A stretch of DNA of 64,000 bases from assembly GCF_011075055.1 (NCBI RefSeq), contig NC_058145.1:6729228-6793227 (forward strand), in the 5' to 3' direction. The notes beneath the pieces were generated by a model, which searched no databases, had not been told where the DNA came from, and saw nothing but the letters and a program-made list of their open reading frames with translations. The position numbers and the translations under genes are program-made. This DNA is from Mangifera indica (lineage: Eukaryota > Streptophyta > Magnoliopsida > Sapindales > Anacardiaceae). Shown here piece by piece: positions 36,412-47,449 of the stretch (the stretch's first letter is position 1; every line of letters begins with the position of its first letter).

Positions 36412-38300
36412 GACCTAATTGATCTATACTTGTAGTATTTCTAACTATAATGAAATATGCCAACTTGGTCAACCGATCAACTATAACCTATAATGCATTA
36501 TAACTACCTTTGACCTTTGAAATCCAAATACGAAGTCCATCAATATATGTTCCCACTTCCACTCAGGAATGCTAAGGGGCTATAAAAGTCCAAATGCCTT
36601 TTGATGTTAAACCTTAACCTACTGACACACAAGACACTTAGCTACGAAGTTTGCAATGTCTTTCTTCATTCCTGGTTACAAGAACATTTTCCTCATATCC
36701 TGATATATCTTTATGCTCTTAGAGTGAGCCGTGTAAAGGAAACTATGTGCCTTTGTTAGGATCTTATCTCTCAAACTTTACTCTTAGGGAACATATATCC
36801 TCTCTTAGAACTTCAGGATGTCTTCTACCATACTAAACTCAATCTTAGTATCTTTAATCATTTTTTGTTTGATTTGTAGATATCCCATCTCTGAAGCTAG
36901 TGCTACATGGATCTCATCCAAAAAAGTTAACTGAGCTAGAGACCTACCAACTATCTTATGATTACCTTAATCTACTTTCTTACCAACTCTTATTGTAACT
37001 TATGGTAAACAGTAATCTATGATATAACTACTTTCCTATTAAAAGTATTTGTAACTACATTGGCTTTACCTAGGTGATACTTTATCTTGCAATCATAGTC
37101 TTTTACTAACTGCAACTACCATCTTTGTCTCATATTCAATTCCTTTTGGATGAAGAAATACTTGAAGCTTTTGTGATCCATGTAAATGTTACTTTTTACC
37201 CCATATAGGTAGTGTTACTATATCTTAAGTGCCAATACCACGACTGCTAACTCAAGGCCGTGAATGGGGTATCTAGTCTCACACTCTTTTAACTGATGGG
37301 AAACATAAACTATCACCTTCCTTCTCTGCATCAATACTACTTTTAAACCCTAATGTGAGACATATGTGAATAAATTATATTCCTCACCTTTCTCTGGTGA
37401 GGCAAGGATGGAAGTTGAGGTCAATCTCTTTTTCAATTCCTGGAAACTCTATTCACAAGTCTCTGACTATCTAAAAGGAATCTCTTTACATGTCAACTCT
37501 ATGAGGGGTTAAGCTAACTCGGTGAATCCCTTAGTAAAGCATTTGTAATAGCTTGCCAATCTTAGAAAACTCTTGACCTCATTAGCTATCTTAGGCCTCT
37601 GTCACTCAACACTACCTCAATTTTGTTAGGATATACTAATATGTCATCTACTAAAACCACATGACCCAAAAATGCCACTTTATCCAACCAAAACTCACAC
37701 TTAGAAAACTTTGCAAACAATCGTCTCTCTCTTAGCCTCTAAAGCACAATTCTCAAATGTTACTTATGCTTCTTTCGAGTTCTAGAGTAAACTAAGATGT
37801 CATTGATGAATACCACTAATAACTTATCTGGACAATCTTAGAACAGTTGTTTATGAGGTTCATAAATACTACCAAGACATTGGTCAATCCAAAAGGCATG
37901 ACTACAAATTCATAATGCCCATATCTAGTTCTAAAGGCAGTCTTAGGTATATCTTGCTTTGCCACTTTGACTTAATGATATCCTGGCCTCAAATCTATCT
38001 TAGAGAACATTGAGGCACCCTTGAGTTGGTCAAATAAATCATCAATCCTCAGGAGTGGGTATTTATTTTTTAATGTCACTTTATTTAACTTCTTATTGTT
38101 AATGCACATTCTTGTCAATCTATCTTTCCTTTTTACGAAGAGGATTGTTATACCCTATGGTGAGTGGCTCAGTTTGATGAATCCATCATCCAGTAGTTCC
38201 TGTAACTATTTCTTTAATTCTTGTAATTCAGCTAGGGCCATTTTGTAATTGGTGTCATGCCCTAGGCCAACTTAATGCTAAACTCTAACTCTCTCTCTAG
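36412..38300 (-). pseudogene. Gypsy RT, RNase H and integrase start, broken
   Basis: Minus-strand translation, with many stops. [66 protein letters not shown] and the catalytic VVFINDILVYSR (about 37820-37775), where the family usually has DD and here ND. RNase H: KDYDCKIKYHLGKANVV (about 37130-37080). Integrase zinc region: MRKMFL..GMKKDIANFVAKCLVCQ (about 36690-36610), then IPEWKWEHILMDFV (about 36570-36530). The reading runs on into 25849 after the inner Sirevirus. Confidence 0.85.
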
Positions 38301-40240
38301 TGCTAACCTTGAACACTATCAAAGAAAACATATAGAAACTCTTACACTATTGGAGTATATTTTATACTTGAAATTATCTCTACTAATCTCTAAACCATAT
38401 GCACCAAATATGCCATGTGCCTTTTATTCAACATCTTTTTAGCGTTGATGTTGTTAATCATCATGTTGAGGATTCTGCCATCTCTAAATATGAATTACTC
38501 ACCATTATCCATACTGAATCTAACCTTTCTCTTTTTACAATCTATTTCTACTTTATATCTTCTTAGGAAGTCCATGCCTAGTATCACATTGAAGTTTAGA
38601 ATGTCTATGATCACTAGATCCATGACCATTTACAACGTTTTACAAAGATTGTCTTCTTTACAAATATCAAACTACTATGAATTTGGTCTCTATCTGGCTT
38701 TTTTGTTTTGACTCTAGGGATAACTAAAGACCTTAGTCATAGTCTCTCAACTATGCCTCTAGTAATACAACGATACGTGGCACCATAGTCAATTAAAACA
38801 TATAAAGGCCAAGTATGAAATAATAATTGACCCATTACAACTATAAGGCTAGCATTTGCTTGTGTCTGAGTAATTATGAATAGTCAGGCTTCCCCTAACT
38901 GTTTGCTATGTTGGGGCTATACATTGTTTGGCAAAATGTCTTAACTGCTTACATTTATAAAACACCAGTCCAGCTAAACACTCATCGGTGTGCCTTATAC
39001 CATATTTACGACATATATAGGAATGATCATGTTTGTGTTGATCCTCTTATCTCTATTTCTTACCCTTTGAGTTCTTCTTATTCTTACGTTGGAAGGGCTC
39101 TTACCTCTGTTGTCTCTACTAGGACCATCTTTGTCGTTTTTCTCTTGGTTGCCACCAATGGTCATTGATTTTGTCTCTATACCAGGTTGGTGGTGTTGGC
39201 TCCTCTAACAACTCTTTGTTTCTAGCCATGTACTGACTTATGGTTTTAAATCTCAGTGCATGACTGAGGGCCTTTAAAAAATTCTTGGGAGGATTATCTC
39301 TCATAACCACATTCATGACTATGTTTGGTCTCAGCCCCTTCATGAACACATCTAGCTTACCTCTCTCTAAATTAGCCATGCTAGGAGCATACTTGGCCAA
39401 TGAGTTCAACTTAGTTGAGAATTCCTTCACTGACATGTTCTTCTATGTAAGATGGAGAAACTCTTAGGCTTTCACATATATGATGTTAGCTGAAATGTAC
39501 TCTAACTCAAAGGCATATCTAAAATCAGTCTATGTCATCTTTGAAACTTGATAGGTTCTACACAAACATCTGCTACTGGACTTTACCATCATCTTTTAGT
39601 AGGATGTTGACGTACTATATCTTATCAGCATCTGTTATAGAGTATATCCTCAAGACATCCTCTACTACCTCCAACCACTCATTGGTTGGTAATTCCCTTA
39701 ACACTATACTACCTTTGAAATCTAGAGGTTGGTAGAACTAAATAGGCTATAAATAAGATGTGTTTATCCTTTGTTGCTACTACTAATCTCTACCTAAGGT
39801 GTTCTTGTACTTCTTCTATTCTATTAAGAAGGTGTCTTCACTTTTAAATGTTGTTTTAGCATCGATGAGGCCTAAATTGGATGCCCAATTCTAGCCAACG
39901 TCTCTATATGTTCTATCTCAAGACCTCCTCCACAACCTGGCGGATATCAACACTATTAATAAATGATGTAATTAGCATGTCGAATGCTTATCCTTAAGCC
40001 TTTGTTTAGCTCTTTACCTGACTAGGAACCTTTGGGGCACCTCTACTTAACCTTTTGGATCTCTTTATCTTGAAATCACAATAATCTTTAGCGACATATT
40101 ACTTTAATATGAAAGCAAGTATATTATACTTACAGTGGTAAACATGCACGACAGTTAGCGCTACATGAGGAGCTACTTTCATACTTGATCTTGTATGTAT
40201 TTTTTTAGGCACATAAAATTTTTTCACCTTTTTAGGTATC
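38301..40240 (-). pseudogene. Gypsy gag, zinc knuckle and protease remnants
   Basis: The best open piece is 39436-39119 (105 codons): EFSTKLNSLAKYAPSM, KLDVFMKGLRPNIV and RNKELLEEPTPP, a retrotransposon gag capsid with its usual spacing. Downstream on the minus strand, FYKCKQLRHFAKQC (about 39000-38930) is a knuckle missing part of the CCHC pattern, and LIDYGATYRCI (about 38795-38760) is a protease site with DYGAT in place of DSGAT. From 39437 to 40240 only scattered gag-like sequence can be followed. Confidence 0.75.
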
Positions 40241-40248
40241 AAGATCAT

Positions 40249-40260
40249 GCTCTAATACCA
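40249..40260 (-). other. primer binding site of the chromodomain Gypsy
   Basis: The minus strand reads TGGTATTAGAGC, one mismatch from the initiator-tRNA complement TGGTATCAGAGC, just inside the 5' LTR. It fixes the inner LTR border at about 40265 and so shows the full LTR length. Confidence 0.75.
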
Positions 40261-40264
40261 CAAA

Positions 40265-42407
40265 TATAACACTCCTCTCTAGATACATATCTCTAATAGG
40301 AGTATACCAAAATAGGCTTGAACAACTGAACTATTTGAAAACTTTAATGCATGATTAAAATTGTAAAGTATGCAAAAAAGGTGATAAATGCAAATAAATA
40401 CTTCATAAAATCATAACCAATATCTGAAAAATCTCTATCTGAAATAAATTCATAGGATATAAACAACAGTTGTGTTTAAAATGTCAAGAAAGAAAATTGA
40501 TCATCTAAAAATAAACTGGAATAACATAATAGCCACTCACCCTCGTACAACTGCTTTCTAGACCATTAGAGCCATTGCCTACCTCGTTACTCTCATCTAC
40601 TTGCAAAACATATGAAAGAAAACGCGTAAGTACAACTGAATAAGTAAAGACCTTTTGGTATCCTTAACTTTTAAATTAACTGGCGATAAAACTTGTGTTC
40701 CACTTATAAGCTAAATATGGTCACACTATGAAACCTTGATGCCCTAATATGAATCATCCACGGAAACTAGCGAGACCCAAATTGGAATCAGTATATCTAA
40801 TGCCTTTGAAACTACTATGGTGCCTTATACACATGTCAAATAGCTTATAAGGCTAACTAACTAGGACACCCTGACCATACAAGAAAATCTTTGATAACAA
40901 CTCATTCCTTTATCACATAAGCTAATGAAAACTACTGACTAACCATTCGAAGATTGCTCTTACCTCAGGTGCATATATGGCGCATCCCACTTACCACATG
41001 AGCACTATCTAAAAGTCATATCCTTACCATGCATACCTAAACTGAATTAGGTGGCTATGTGTCTTAGCACCAAGTATATGATGCATCTTACAGGTATCTA
41101 GCCCTATCACTTTCACGAATACTGTCACTTATGCACATTACTGGTGATTATGTAGTTATGTGAAATTAGCCTTAAGGTTGTTTACTTTCGATTTGAATTT
41201 GACTTAGTCCAAGCTTATATGGTCATCCACATAGCTGGGCATCTAATCTATGTCTTTCTTAAATGCTTTATTATTTGATAGTTCATTGTTCTTTCTTGCT
41301 TAACTCTACCCTTCTATGCATATAACCTAGGGGGTATAATCATTTTTTTTCTTTGTCTGGGGGTACATGGTTGTGTGCTTCTCCACCCACACCCTATGTG
41401 CCTTCTAGCTTATATACACAAGCATGTGTTACTTAGCAGACGGTCATGCATAGAGTAAGTGCACACAAAGAGTTGACTTATAGACACTTCATTGCACAAT
41501 GATCCATGTGTCTTATGATACATGTCGTCCATTTTTGGAAACCCATATACAGGTGTGTGTCCCATACCATACGATCATGAGATTTTCAAATTTTTGAAAT
41601 TTCTAGAATTACACATCGGCGTGTATGAGGCCATACATAACACCGTGTTGTGATTTGGAAATCGTACCCTAGAGTTTCTACGCTTCTTCAATTGTAATTT
41701 CGACTGGATAACTTCTTCTAAGGCATATATCGGGGTGTTTACATACCTTAAGCATGATATTCATACAACTTATTTGATCAAAGTATGCATACATGGCTTT
41801 AAAGCATCAATCAAGCCAAAACATATAATATTCATACAATCAAGAGATTAGACATGCATATAACTCTTCATATTCACATATAACATCAATTTCATCAACT
41901 AGATCATGATTATTATATCTAAACACCTTTAGATCATGTATATAACAGAAAATTTCCAAAGATTTCATAATCAAACAAGGAAAGTCGCCCTATTTACTTG
42001 GATTCTAATGAAAACACTTCCTTTGGACGTTTACGATGATTTCAATAATCTTTGGCAGCTCTATAAGTGACGAAAATACCTTTTCTCTCTTTCTCACACA
42101 CTTTCTACTTTCTATAGCTATGAAAGATAATTCAAAAGAGTTAGGGTTATCGCGTTTTTATTTTATTTCAAGGACATGATACATAGGCATGTATAGACCA
42201 TACATAGTCATGTGTCTAGTTACATAACTAAGGTAACTTCTTGTTTTTAAGCGATGATAATCTAGTCCACTAATTTGACTTTCTGCTAACCATACAGGAT
42301 CATATATACCTCTATACATAGGCATATACCCTTGAAAATCATTAATAATCGAATTTAAAACTAGAAAAAAGACTAAAATGCCCTTGGGCTTTCTTATAGG
42401 TGTTACA
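40265..42407 (-). repeat. 5' LTR of the chromodomain Gypsy (about 2.1 kb)
   Basis: On the minus strand it starts TGTAACACC at 42407 and runs to the primer site. The first 797 bases (42407-41611) align with the 3' LTR fragment. The remaining 1.35 kb have no partner in the window. No credible ORF. Confidence 0.82.
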
Positions 42408-43150
42408 TGTGTCCTCTTTCTTAGTTGACATGAGACATAAGTCTTTAGATGCAATGCCATGCAAGCCTATAACATACACATTTAAATGCCTATGACCAAT
42501 GAATACAATTACATTTGTGCTAGCATTAACAATTTCACAACATAAAGAATAGAAACTAATCTTGAAGCCCTTATCACACTATTGACTTATACTAAGTAAA
42601 TTATGCTTAAGACCTTCAACTAGTAAAAGATCATTAATTGACAAAGAAAAGTTACCTATGGTGCCAATGCCAATTACCTTTCCTTTGCAGTTATCTCCAA
42701 AGTTGACATTACCTTTATCTTTAGCCTTCAAAGAAGGGAATAGACTCGTATCTCCCAACTTGTGTGTCAAGCATCCACTATCTAAGTACCACTTGCTAAA
42801 GGACCTTAAGGAAGATTGCAAGCAATCCTACAAGATAAATTCATCTATTCACTTTTTGGTACCCAAATGGTCTTGGGTTTAACAACGTTAGTTTTAAGTG
42901 TCCTTTTAGGAATCCAAACCTTTTTTACTTTAAAAGGTTTACGATTTCTAATTGAACAATGTCTAATAGTATGCCTAAAGAATGAAGAAAATTTGCATTT
43001 CATATGTAATGCATAAGGTTTCTTTAAAAGCTTATACGAGTTTAAGAAATGGTTACTTCTATTATGCCCTAATATTTCCTTAATGAGACCACTTCTTTGA
43101 GATACGAGTATCTCTTCCAACCTTTTAGTGCCTATTTTGAATTTTTCAAA
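42408..43150 (-). pseudogene. outer Sirevirus protease, pre-integrase and gag end
   Basis: Minus strand. EKFKIGTKRLEEILVSQ (from 43150) continues gag across the MITE. A degenerate second knuckle HMKCKFSSFFRHTIRHC, KKVWIPK and KTIWVPK follow, then the protease site YLDSGCLTHKLGD, NVNFGDNCKGKVIGIGTIG, and LKHNLLSISQ with a stop. The pre-integrase end ASKDLCLMSTKKEDT runs straight into the Gypsy LTR at 42407. No integrase is found on either side of the Gypsy. Confidence 0.85.
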
Positions 43151-43932
43151 GGGCAAAGGACTATTTCCTACCCAAAGTATGTGAATTTCTCAAGTTTTCC
43201 CCTATTAACTTTGAAAATCCTATTTACCTACCCACAGATGGTTAAACTTAACGGTTTTAAGGGTAAAATCATCATTTTATCTATAATACAAAAAATAAAC
43301 TTTAATTTAATTTTATTATCTCTTCTAAACCCTAAAAACTAATAATTTTTCCCTAACCCAGATTTTCAAAAACTGTATTTCTCCCTTAAGGTTTCCAAAC
43401 TTCTAGATCCAATTTTTTCGATGATGACCAATGATCTCTAGGCATACTCTCTTCCTCTCTAGCGTCTCCTCCTTATGACCATGCAACATCTCTTTCTCAT
43501 CGACATCATTGTTGACGAAGATGACTCATCTTTTTCAGAGACAAAGATGGTTTGTCTTCATCTCAATGAAGAAAAGCCATCTTCGTCGATGATGATGCCG
43601 AGGAGGAGGAGATGCAGCATAATTGAAAGGAGGAGACGTTAGAGAGGAAGAGATGGTGCCTAGAGATCATTAGCTGTCATCGAAAAAATTGGATCTAAAA
43701 GTTTGAAAACCCTAGGGAGGGAAATGCAGTTTTTTAAAACTTGGGTTAGAGGAAATTGTTAGTTTTTAGGGTTTATGGGGGAAAATGATATAACTAACAG
43801 ACTCAGTTAATTTTAACCACCTATGGGTAGGTAAATGAGATTTTCAAAGTTAATAGGAGAAAACTTAGGAAATCAACGTATTTTAGGGAGGGGAAGGGGG
43901 AGGGAGGGAGAGGGGAAATAAGTCCTTTGGCC
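43151..43932. mobile_element. Mutator-like MITE, copy 3 (782 bp, 9-bp TSD)
   Basis: Ends GGGCAAAGGACTATTTCCTA (left) and, read inward, GGCCAAAGGACTTATTTCCC (right). TTTTTCAAA flanks both sides exactly (43142-43150 and 43933-43941). Same family as 9302-10050 and 10456-11251, with subterminal fold-back and central GACGAAGAT / CATCTTCGTC motifs. The right arm has a G-rich expansion (GGGAGGGGAAGGGGGAGGG, about 43892-43912). It interrupts the outer Sirevirus gag between LFEK and KFKIG. Confidence 0.92.
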
Positions 43933-43941
43933 TTTTTCAAA

Positions 43942-45335
43942 TAATTCATTCAGACTAGATACCTTTTTCTTTAATTTTTCATGTTCCTCTTTCATGCATG
44001 TTAATTCTTTTAGGCATGAATCATTGTTATTTCTAACAACATCATATTTCTTAGCAAACTAACCATGATCATATAGGAGTATATCATGTTCCTTTTTAAT
44101 ACAAATCAATTATTTCTTTAATGATTTATATTTTGTTTCCATGTTTTCATACTAATCCATTAAAGTTTTAAATGCATCTTGTAATTCATGCAAAAAATAT
44201 GAGTTTGAATAATTTACTTCATCCTCTAAATCACTCTTAGCCATGAAACATGTGTTGGCCTTTTCTTCCTCTAACTCACTTTCATCACTTTAAGTCGTCA
44301 CCTCTATTCCAAGTGGTGGCAAACACTTTCCTCTTGAATCTCTTCTCCTAGTTAGCTTTCTTCTTTTGTCTCAAAGGACAATCTTGGCGAATATGACCTG
44401 GTTTCTTGCATTCATAATAAATTATATCATTGTTGCTCTTTTTGCCATCTGTTTTTGTTCTTTTTTGTCTAACAAACCCTTTTTCTTTGTTCCTCTTTGA
44501 TCGTAATATAAATTCGCTAAACTTTCTAGCTAAGAGACTCACATCATCTTCATCCACGAAATAATTTTCTTCTTTTTCCTTTTCATCCATAACCTTTAAT
44601 GCAATATCTATTTTAGCCTTAACTTCTTCTTCCCTTGGTTTTCTCTTTATCTCATAGGTAAGGAGACTTCTTATGTGCTCATCCATTCCCATACTGTTAA
44701 GATCCTTGGACTCCTCAATAATTGTTACCTTCATGGTCCACAAATTTGGTAATGATCTCAAAATCTTTTTTCCCAATTCGATCATCTCAAATCTCTTTCC
44801 GGGCCCTTTGAGATCGTTTACTAAGTTAGAAAACCACTTGTACATATTGGTTATGTTCTTCTAGACTTCATTCCAAATAATTTATATTCTCAAAAAAGAA
44901 GCTTAATCTTTGATTTTTCAACTTGACTTATTCTTTCATGTGTGGTTTGGAGTATGGTCCAAACTTCTTTAGTGGACTCACAAGCTAACACTTTATAAAT
45001 TTGTACCATCAAGAGCACAAAACAAGTTGTTAATAGCTTGAGCATTTAAGCTCACCATCTTTTCATTATCATCATTAAAATCCATTTCATTTTTCAGTTT
45101 ATTGGTTCTAGGGTCTATTGGCACTAAAACACTATATTAAAAAATTCTCCATAATTTAAAGTTAATAGACCTAACATAAAGCCTCATTCTAATTTTTCAT
45201 TAGGTATAATTTGTTCCACAAAACAATAATGGTCTAGTGGTACATTATCCTTCAACGAAAATAAGAGTAAGTGCATCAACCATTAAGAAAGAATATTGTT
45301 TGCTCTAAAAATGGTTAAATTTTAATAAAACTATA
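43942..45335 (-). pseudogene. gag of the outer Sirevirus, broken
   Basis: The minus-strand open piece 44845-44348 (165 codons) encodes MYKWFSNLVNDLKGPGKRFE, RSLPNLWTMKVTIIEESKDL, DDVSLLARKFSEFI and the zinc knuckle YYECKKPGHIRQDC. The first position of the knuckle is Y instead of C. This parallels the inner Sirevirus gag (IALLSRKIGKLL, CYECKKSGHIKYDC). Downstream to 43942 is a coiled-coil-like region with stops, ending KVSSLNELFEK at the MITE. Upstream from 44846 to 45335 the gag start is fragmentary. Confidence 0.85.
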
Positions 45336-45350
45336 GTTCATGCTCTGATA
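45336..45350 (-). other. primer binding site remnant of the outer Sirevirus
   Basis: The minus strand reads TATCAGAGCATGAAC right after the LTR end. The usual leading TGG is replaced by CAG, otherwise it matches the initiator-tRNA primer motif. Confidence 0.65.
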
Positions 45351-45351
45351 C

Positions 45352-46929
45352 TGATTATTAAACACTTTTGTAATGGCTAATATGAACCTAACATGGGGTG
45401 AATAGGTTCTTAAAAAAAATTCTTTCTCAACAACTAAGTTTATACAAAGCAACAATAAATAGCAGAGCAGTAATGAATAATCAAAGCATAAATCTACAGA
45501 ACAAAACAACAATAAATAACAATAGTAGAATGAAATTTTACATAACACAACAATAATAAATACCAATAATAGAGTAGAATTATTCAGTGCATAACAGTAA
45601 TAAATAAGTGAGAGTAATTAACGCATAACCACTTAAGCAATTAATCATTCAACAACGACTAGAATTAAAGAGTTAAGTTTTAGAAAAACTATTTTTTAGA
45701 GTGGTTCGGAGCTTTCTCTTACAAGCCTCCAAGGTCTACTTCTATAAGCAAATTGCCTTGAAGTTTTATTATCTCCTAGAAATTTTTTAAACATAATATA
45801 TTTGAGATTGCACCTACTACACTAGTTGATACGAGATTACACCCAAGAGGTTTGATTACAAAGAGATAAAAGTATTGAATACCTCTATAAGGCTACATAT
45901 ATAAGATGAGTGTACTTAATCTCTCAAACAATAGAGTGAAAGCTTGGTGAGAGTTACAAAGAATTAGAGTCTATTTGGTTTTTCTTTTTCACATGTAAAA
46001 TGTCTAACCTTTTGCTCTTCAATCCAATCTCAATTTATAAAGCTAGGTTATTGGGTTAAGCAATGTTCCATTTGGTGAAGAAGGCTTTGATAAGAGTTAC
46101 AATGGATAACTTTAAATACTCAACAAATAGCTTTAAATGCACTCAGCACAGGTTACAGATCCATGTCACAAGGGGTTTACTTTATTTCTATGTTTAGTAA
46201 AAAAAATCTATAAGCTTAAATAAGTACATGCTGGCTGCGTATAGTTGAAGTACGAGTTTGATTTTACTTAAGATAAAAAAGTGCATGATTGCACTAAAGT
46301 ACGACACGATTGGAAGGTTTTGAAAAACTATATAGTTGGGATGATTTTAAATGTGTCAAAGATAGATTGAAATATGTGTCACGGTTAGGAGGTTTTAAAA
46401 AACTACATGACTAGGAGGATTTTACACATGTCAAAGCTGGATTGAATTATATGTCATGACTAGAACTATTTCTTAAGTGCCATGGCTGGGACATATATGT
46501 CATGGCTTGGATCATGTCCTGATGTCAACAATGAACCACGATTGGACACATGGCATGGCATGGCTAGAAAGTGTCACGGTTGTCACGATTGGGACACTTT
46601 TTAGGTGTCACGACTAAGACACTTTTAAGGGTAGCAACAAATATGGCTTGGACACATGCCATGGTGTGGCATTTGTTAAGAAAGTATCATGGTTGGGACG
46701 TTATTAGAACCTCACAGTTGGACCTTTGCTCTTTTTAGATAATTTTTATTTTCAGAACATTGAACGTTTAACACATGATTTGGTCATGGGAGAGGTACAA
46801 CCAATATTTTCTTGCTTCAGATTGATTTGCAAATCTTATACTTTGTCAATTTTCTGAAGCATTCATGCATTCTTTGGACATGTTAGCATATTAAACTTAC
46901 ATTTTTATTATTATCAAATCATAAAGACA
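45352..46929 (-). repeat. 5' LTR of the outer Sirevirus (about 1.58 kb)
   Basis: Aligns with 17958-19550, including the U3 tandem repeats (about 46310-46660). The minus-strand frame at 45566-45315 spans the LTR/primer junction and is not a gene. Confidence 0.8.
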
Positions 46930-47320
46930 TTAAAATTTTAAAATTTTCAAAGACACTCTCAAACTTTTTTTGATTTCCAAAAATCCCTTGAAAAAATCAT
47001 TAACACCCCTGTAATATTCAAAAATTACAAGGCAATTCCAAACATACAATTATATATCATTAATCCCTATTTGTACTTGTATATATAAATTTATTATATT
47101 TTTAATTGAAATTAATATAAATTAGGGATAATAAAAATATTTAAGACAATTCTAGGGACAAAGTGTTATCTAGTTTGACAATTCTTTTTTTAAATCATTT
47201 AAACAATTTTATAAAAATTTTAACACAATATTTAATAAATTTAGCATATAGATGATAAATTGTTTTTTTTCAAACATAAAGGGTGAGAATGTCATTTCAT
47301 CAAACCTTGGTGGGAAATAG

Positions 47321-47322
<2 letters not shown>
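46930..47322. other. AT-rich flank, no gene recognised
   Basis: Stretch between the Sirevirus LTR and the next microsatellite. It contains poly-T and AT-rich runs only. Confidence 0.4.

Positions 47323-47371
<49 letters not shown>
47323..47371. repeat. (AT)n microsatellite, about 49 bp
   Basis: About 24 uninterrupted AT units between the Sirevirus and the LINE. Confidence 0.95.
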
Positions 47372-47376
<5 letters not shown>

Positions 47377-47449
47377 AGCAATTTACAGTTTGGCCCTAAT
47401 TTTTTTATTCAAGTAAATTGTTTAAGGTCTAATAATGACAATCTAGATG

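Larger units (their letters stand above)
24491..42407 (-). mobile_element. chromodomain Gypsy (Tekay/Del-like), split by the inner Sirevirus
   Basis: The LTR starts TGTAACACC on the minus strand at 42407 and 25266. The 5' LTR is about 2.1 kb (40265-42407); of the 3' LTR only the first 776 bp remain (25266-24491). Primer site TGGTATTAGAGC at 40260-40249; polypurine TTTGGGGGGAGAAT at 25280-25267. Minus-strand order: gag (39436-39119 and around), zinc knuckle, protease remnant, RT (38250-37770), RNase H, integrase, chromodomain-like C-terminus. The integrase is interrupted at 25850/36411 by another element with a GATCT duplication. The TGTAACACC start, long LTR, palindromic ACACGGGCGTGT motif in the LTR and chromodomain fit the Tekay/Del chromovirus group. 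Stops are frequent throughout. Confidence 0.85.
17958..46929 (-). mobile_element. outer Sirevirus-like Copia retrotransposon, split by nested insertions
   Basis: Two related sequences of about 1.6 kb in the same orientation (17958-19550 and 45352-46929) act as LTRs. Between them, reading on the minus strand, come a primer-site-like TATCAGAGCATGAAC (45350-45336), gag with zinc knuckle, protease, the end of the pre-integrase region, then after a 17.9 kb Gypsy insertion the RT and RNase H, an env-like ORF, polypurine tracts and the 3' LTR. This is the Sirevirus order: an extra ORF between pol and 3' LTR and repeated polypurine tracts. The integrase and the first part of RT are missing (see 24491). 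I see no matching 5-bp duplication outside the LTRs, so treating both halves as one element is inference from LTR pairing, orientation and complementary content. Confidence 0.75.

Noticed and set aside
42158..42460. 100-codon minus-strand frame
   Set aside because: It spans the border of Copia pre-integrase sequence and the Gypsy LTR and is a chance fusion in non-coding LTR sequence.
17953..46934. A 5-bp target duplication for the outer Sirevirus
   Set aside because: Bases outside the LTRs (CTATT on the left, TTAAA on the right) do not match; the element is treated as one on other grounds only.
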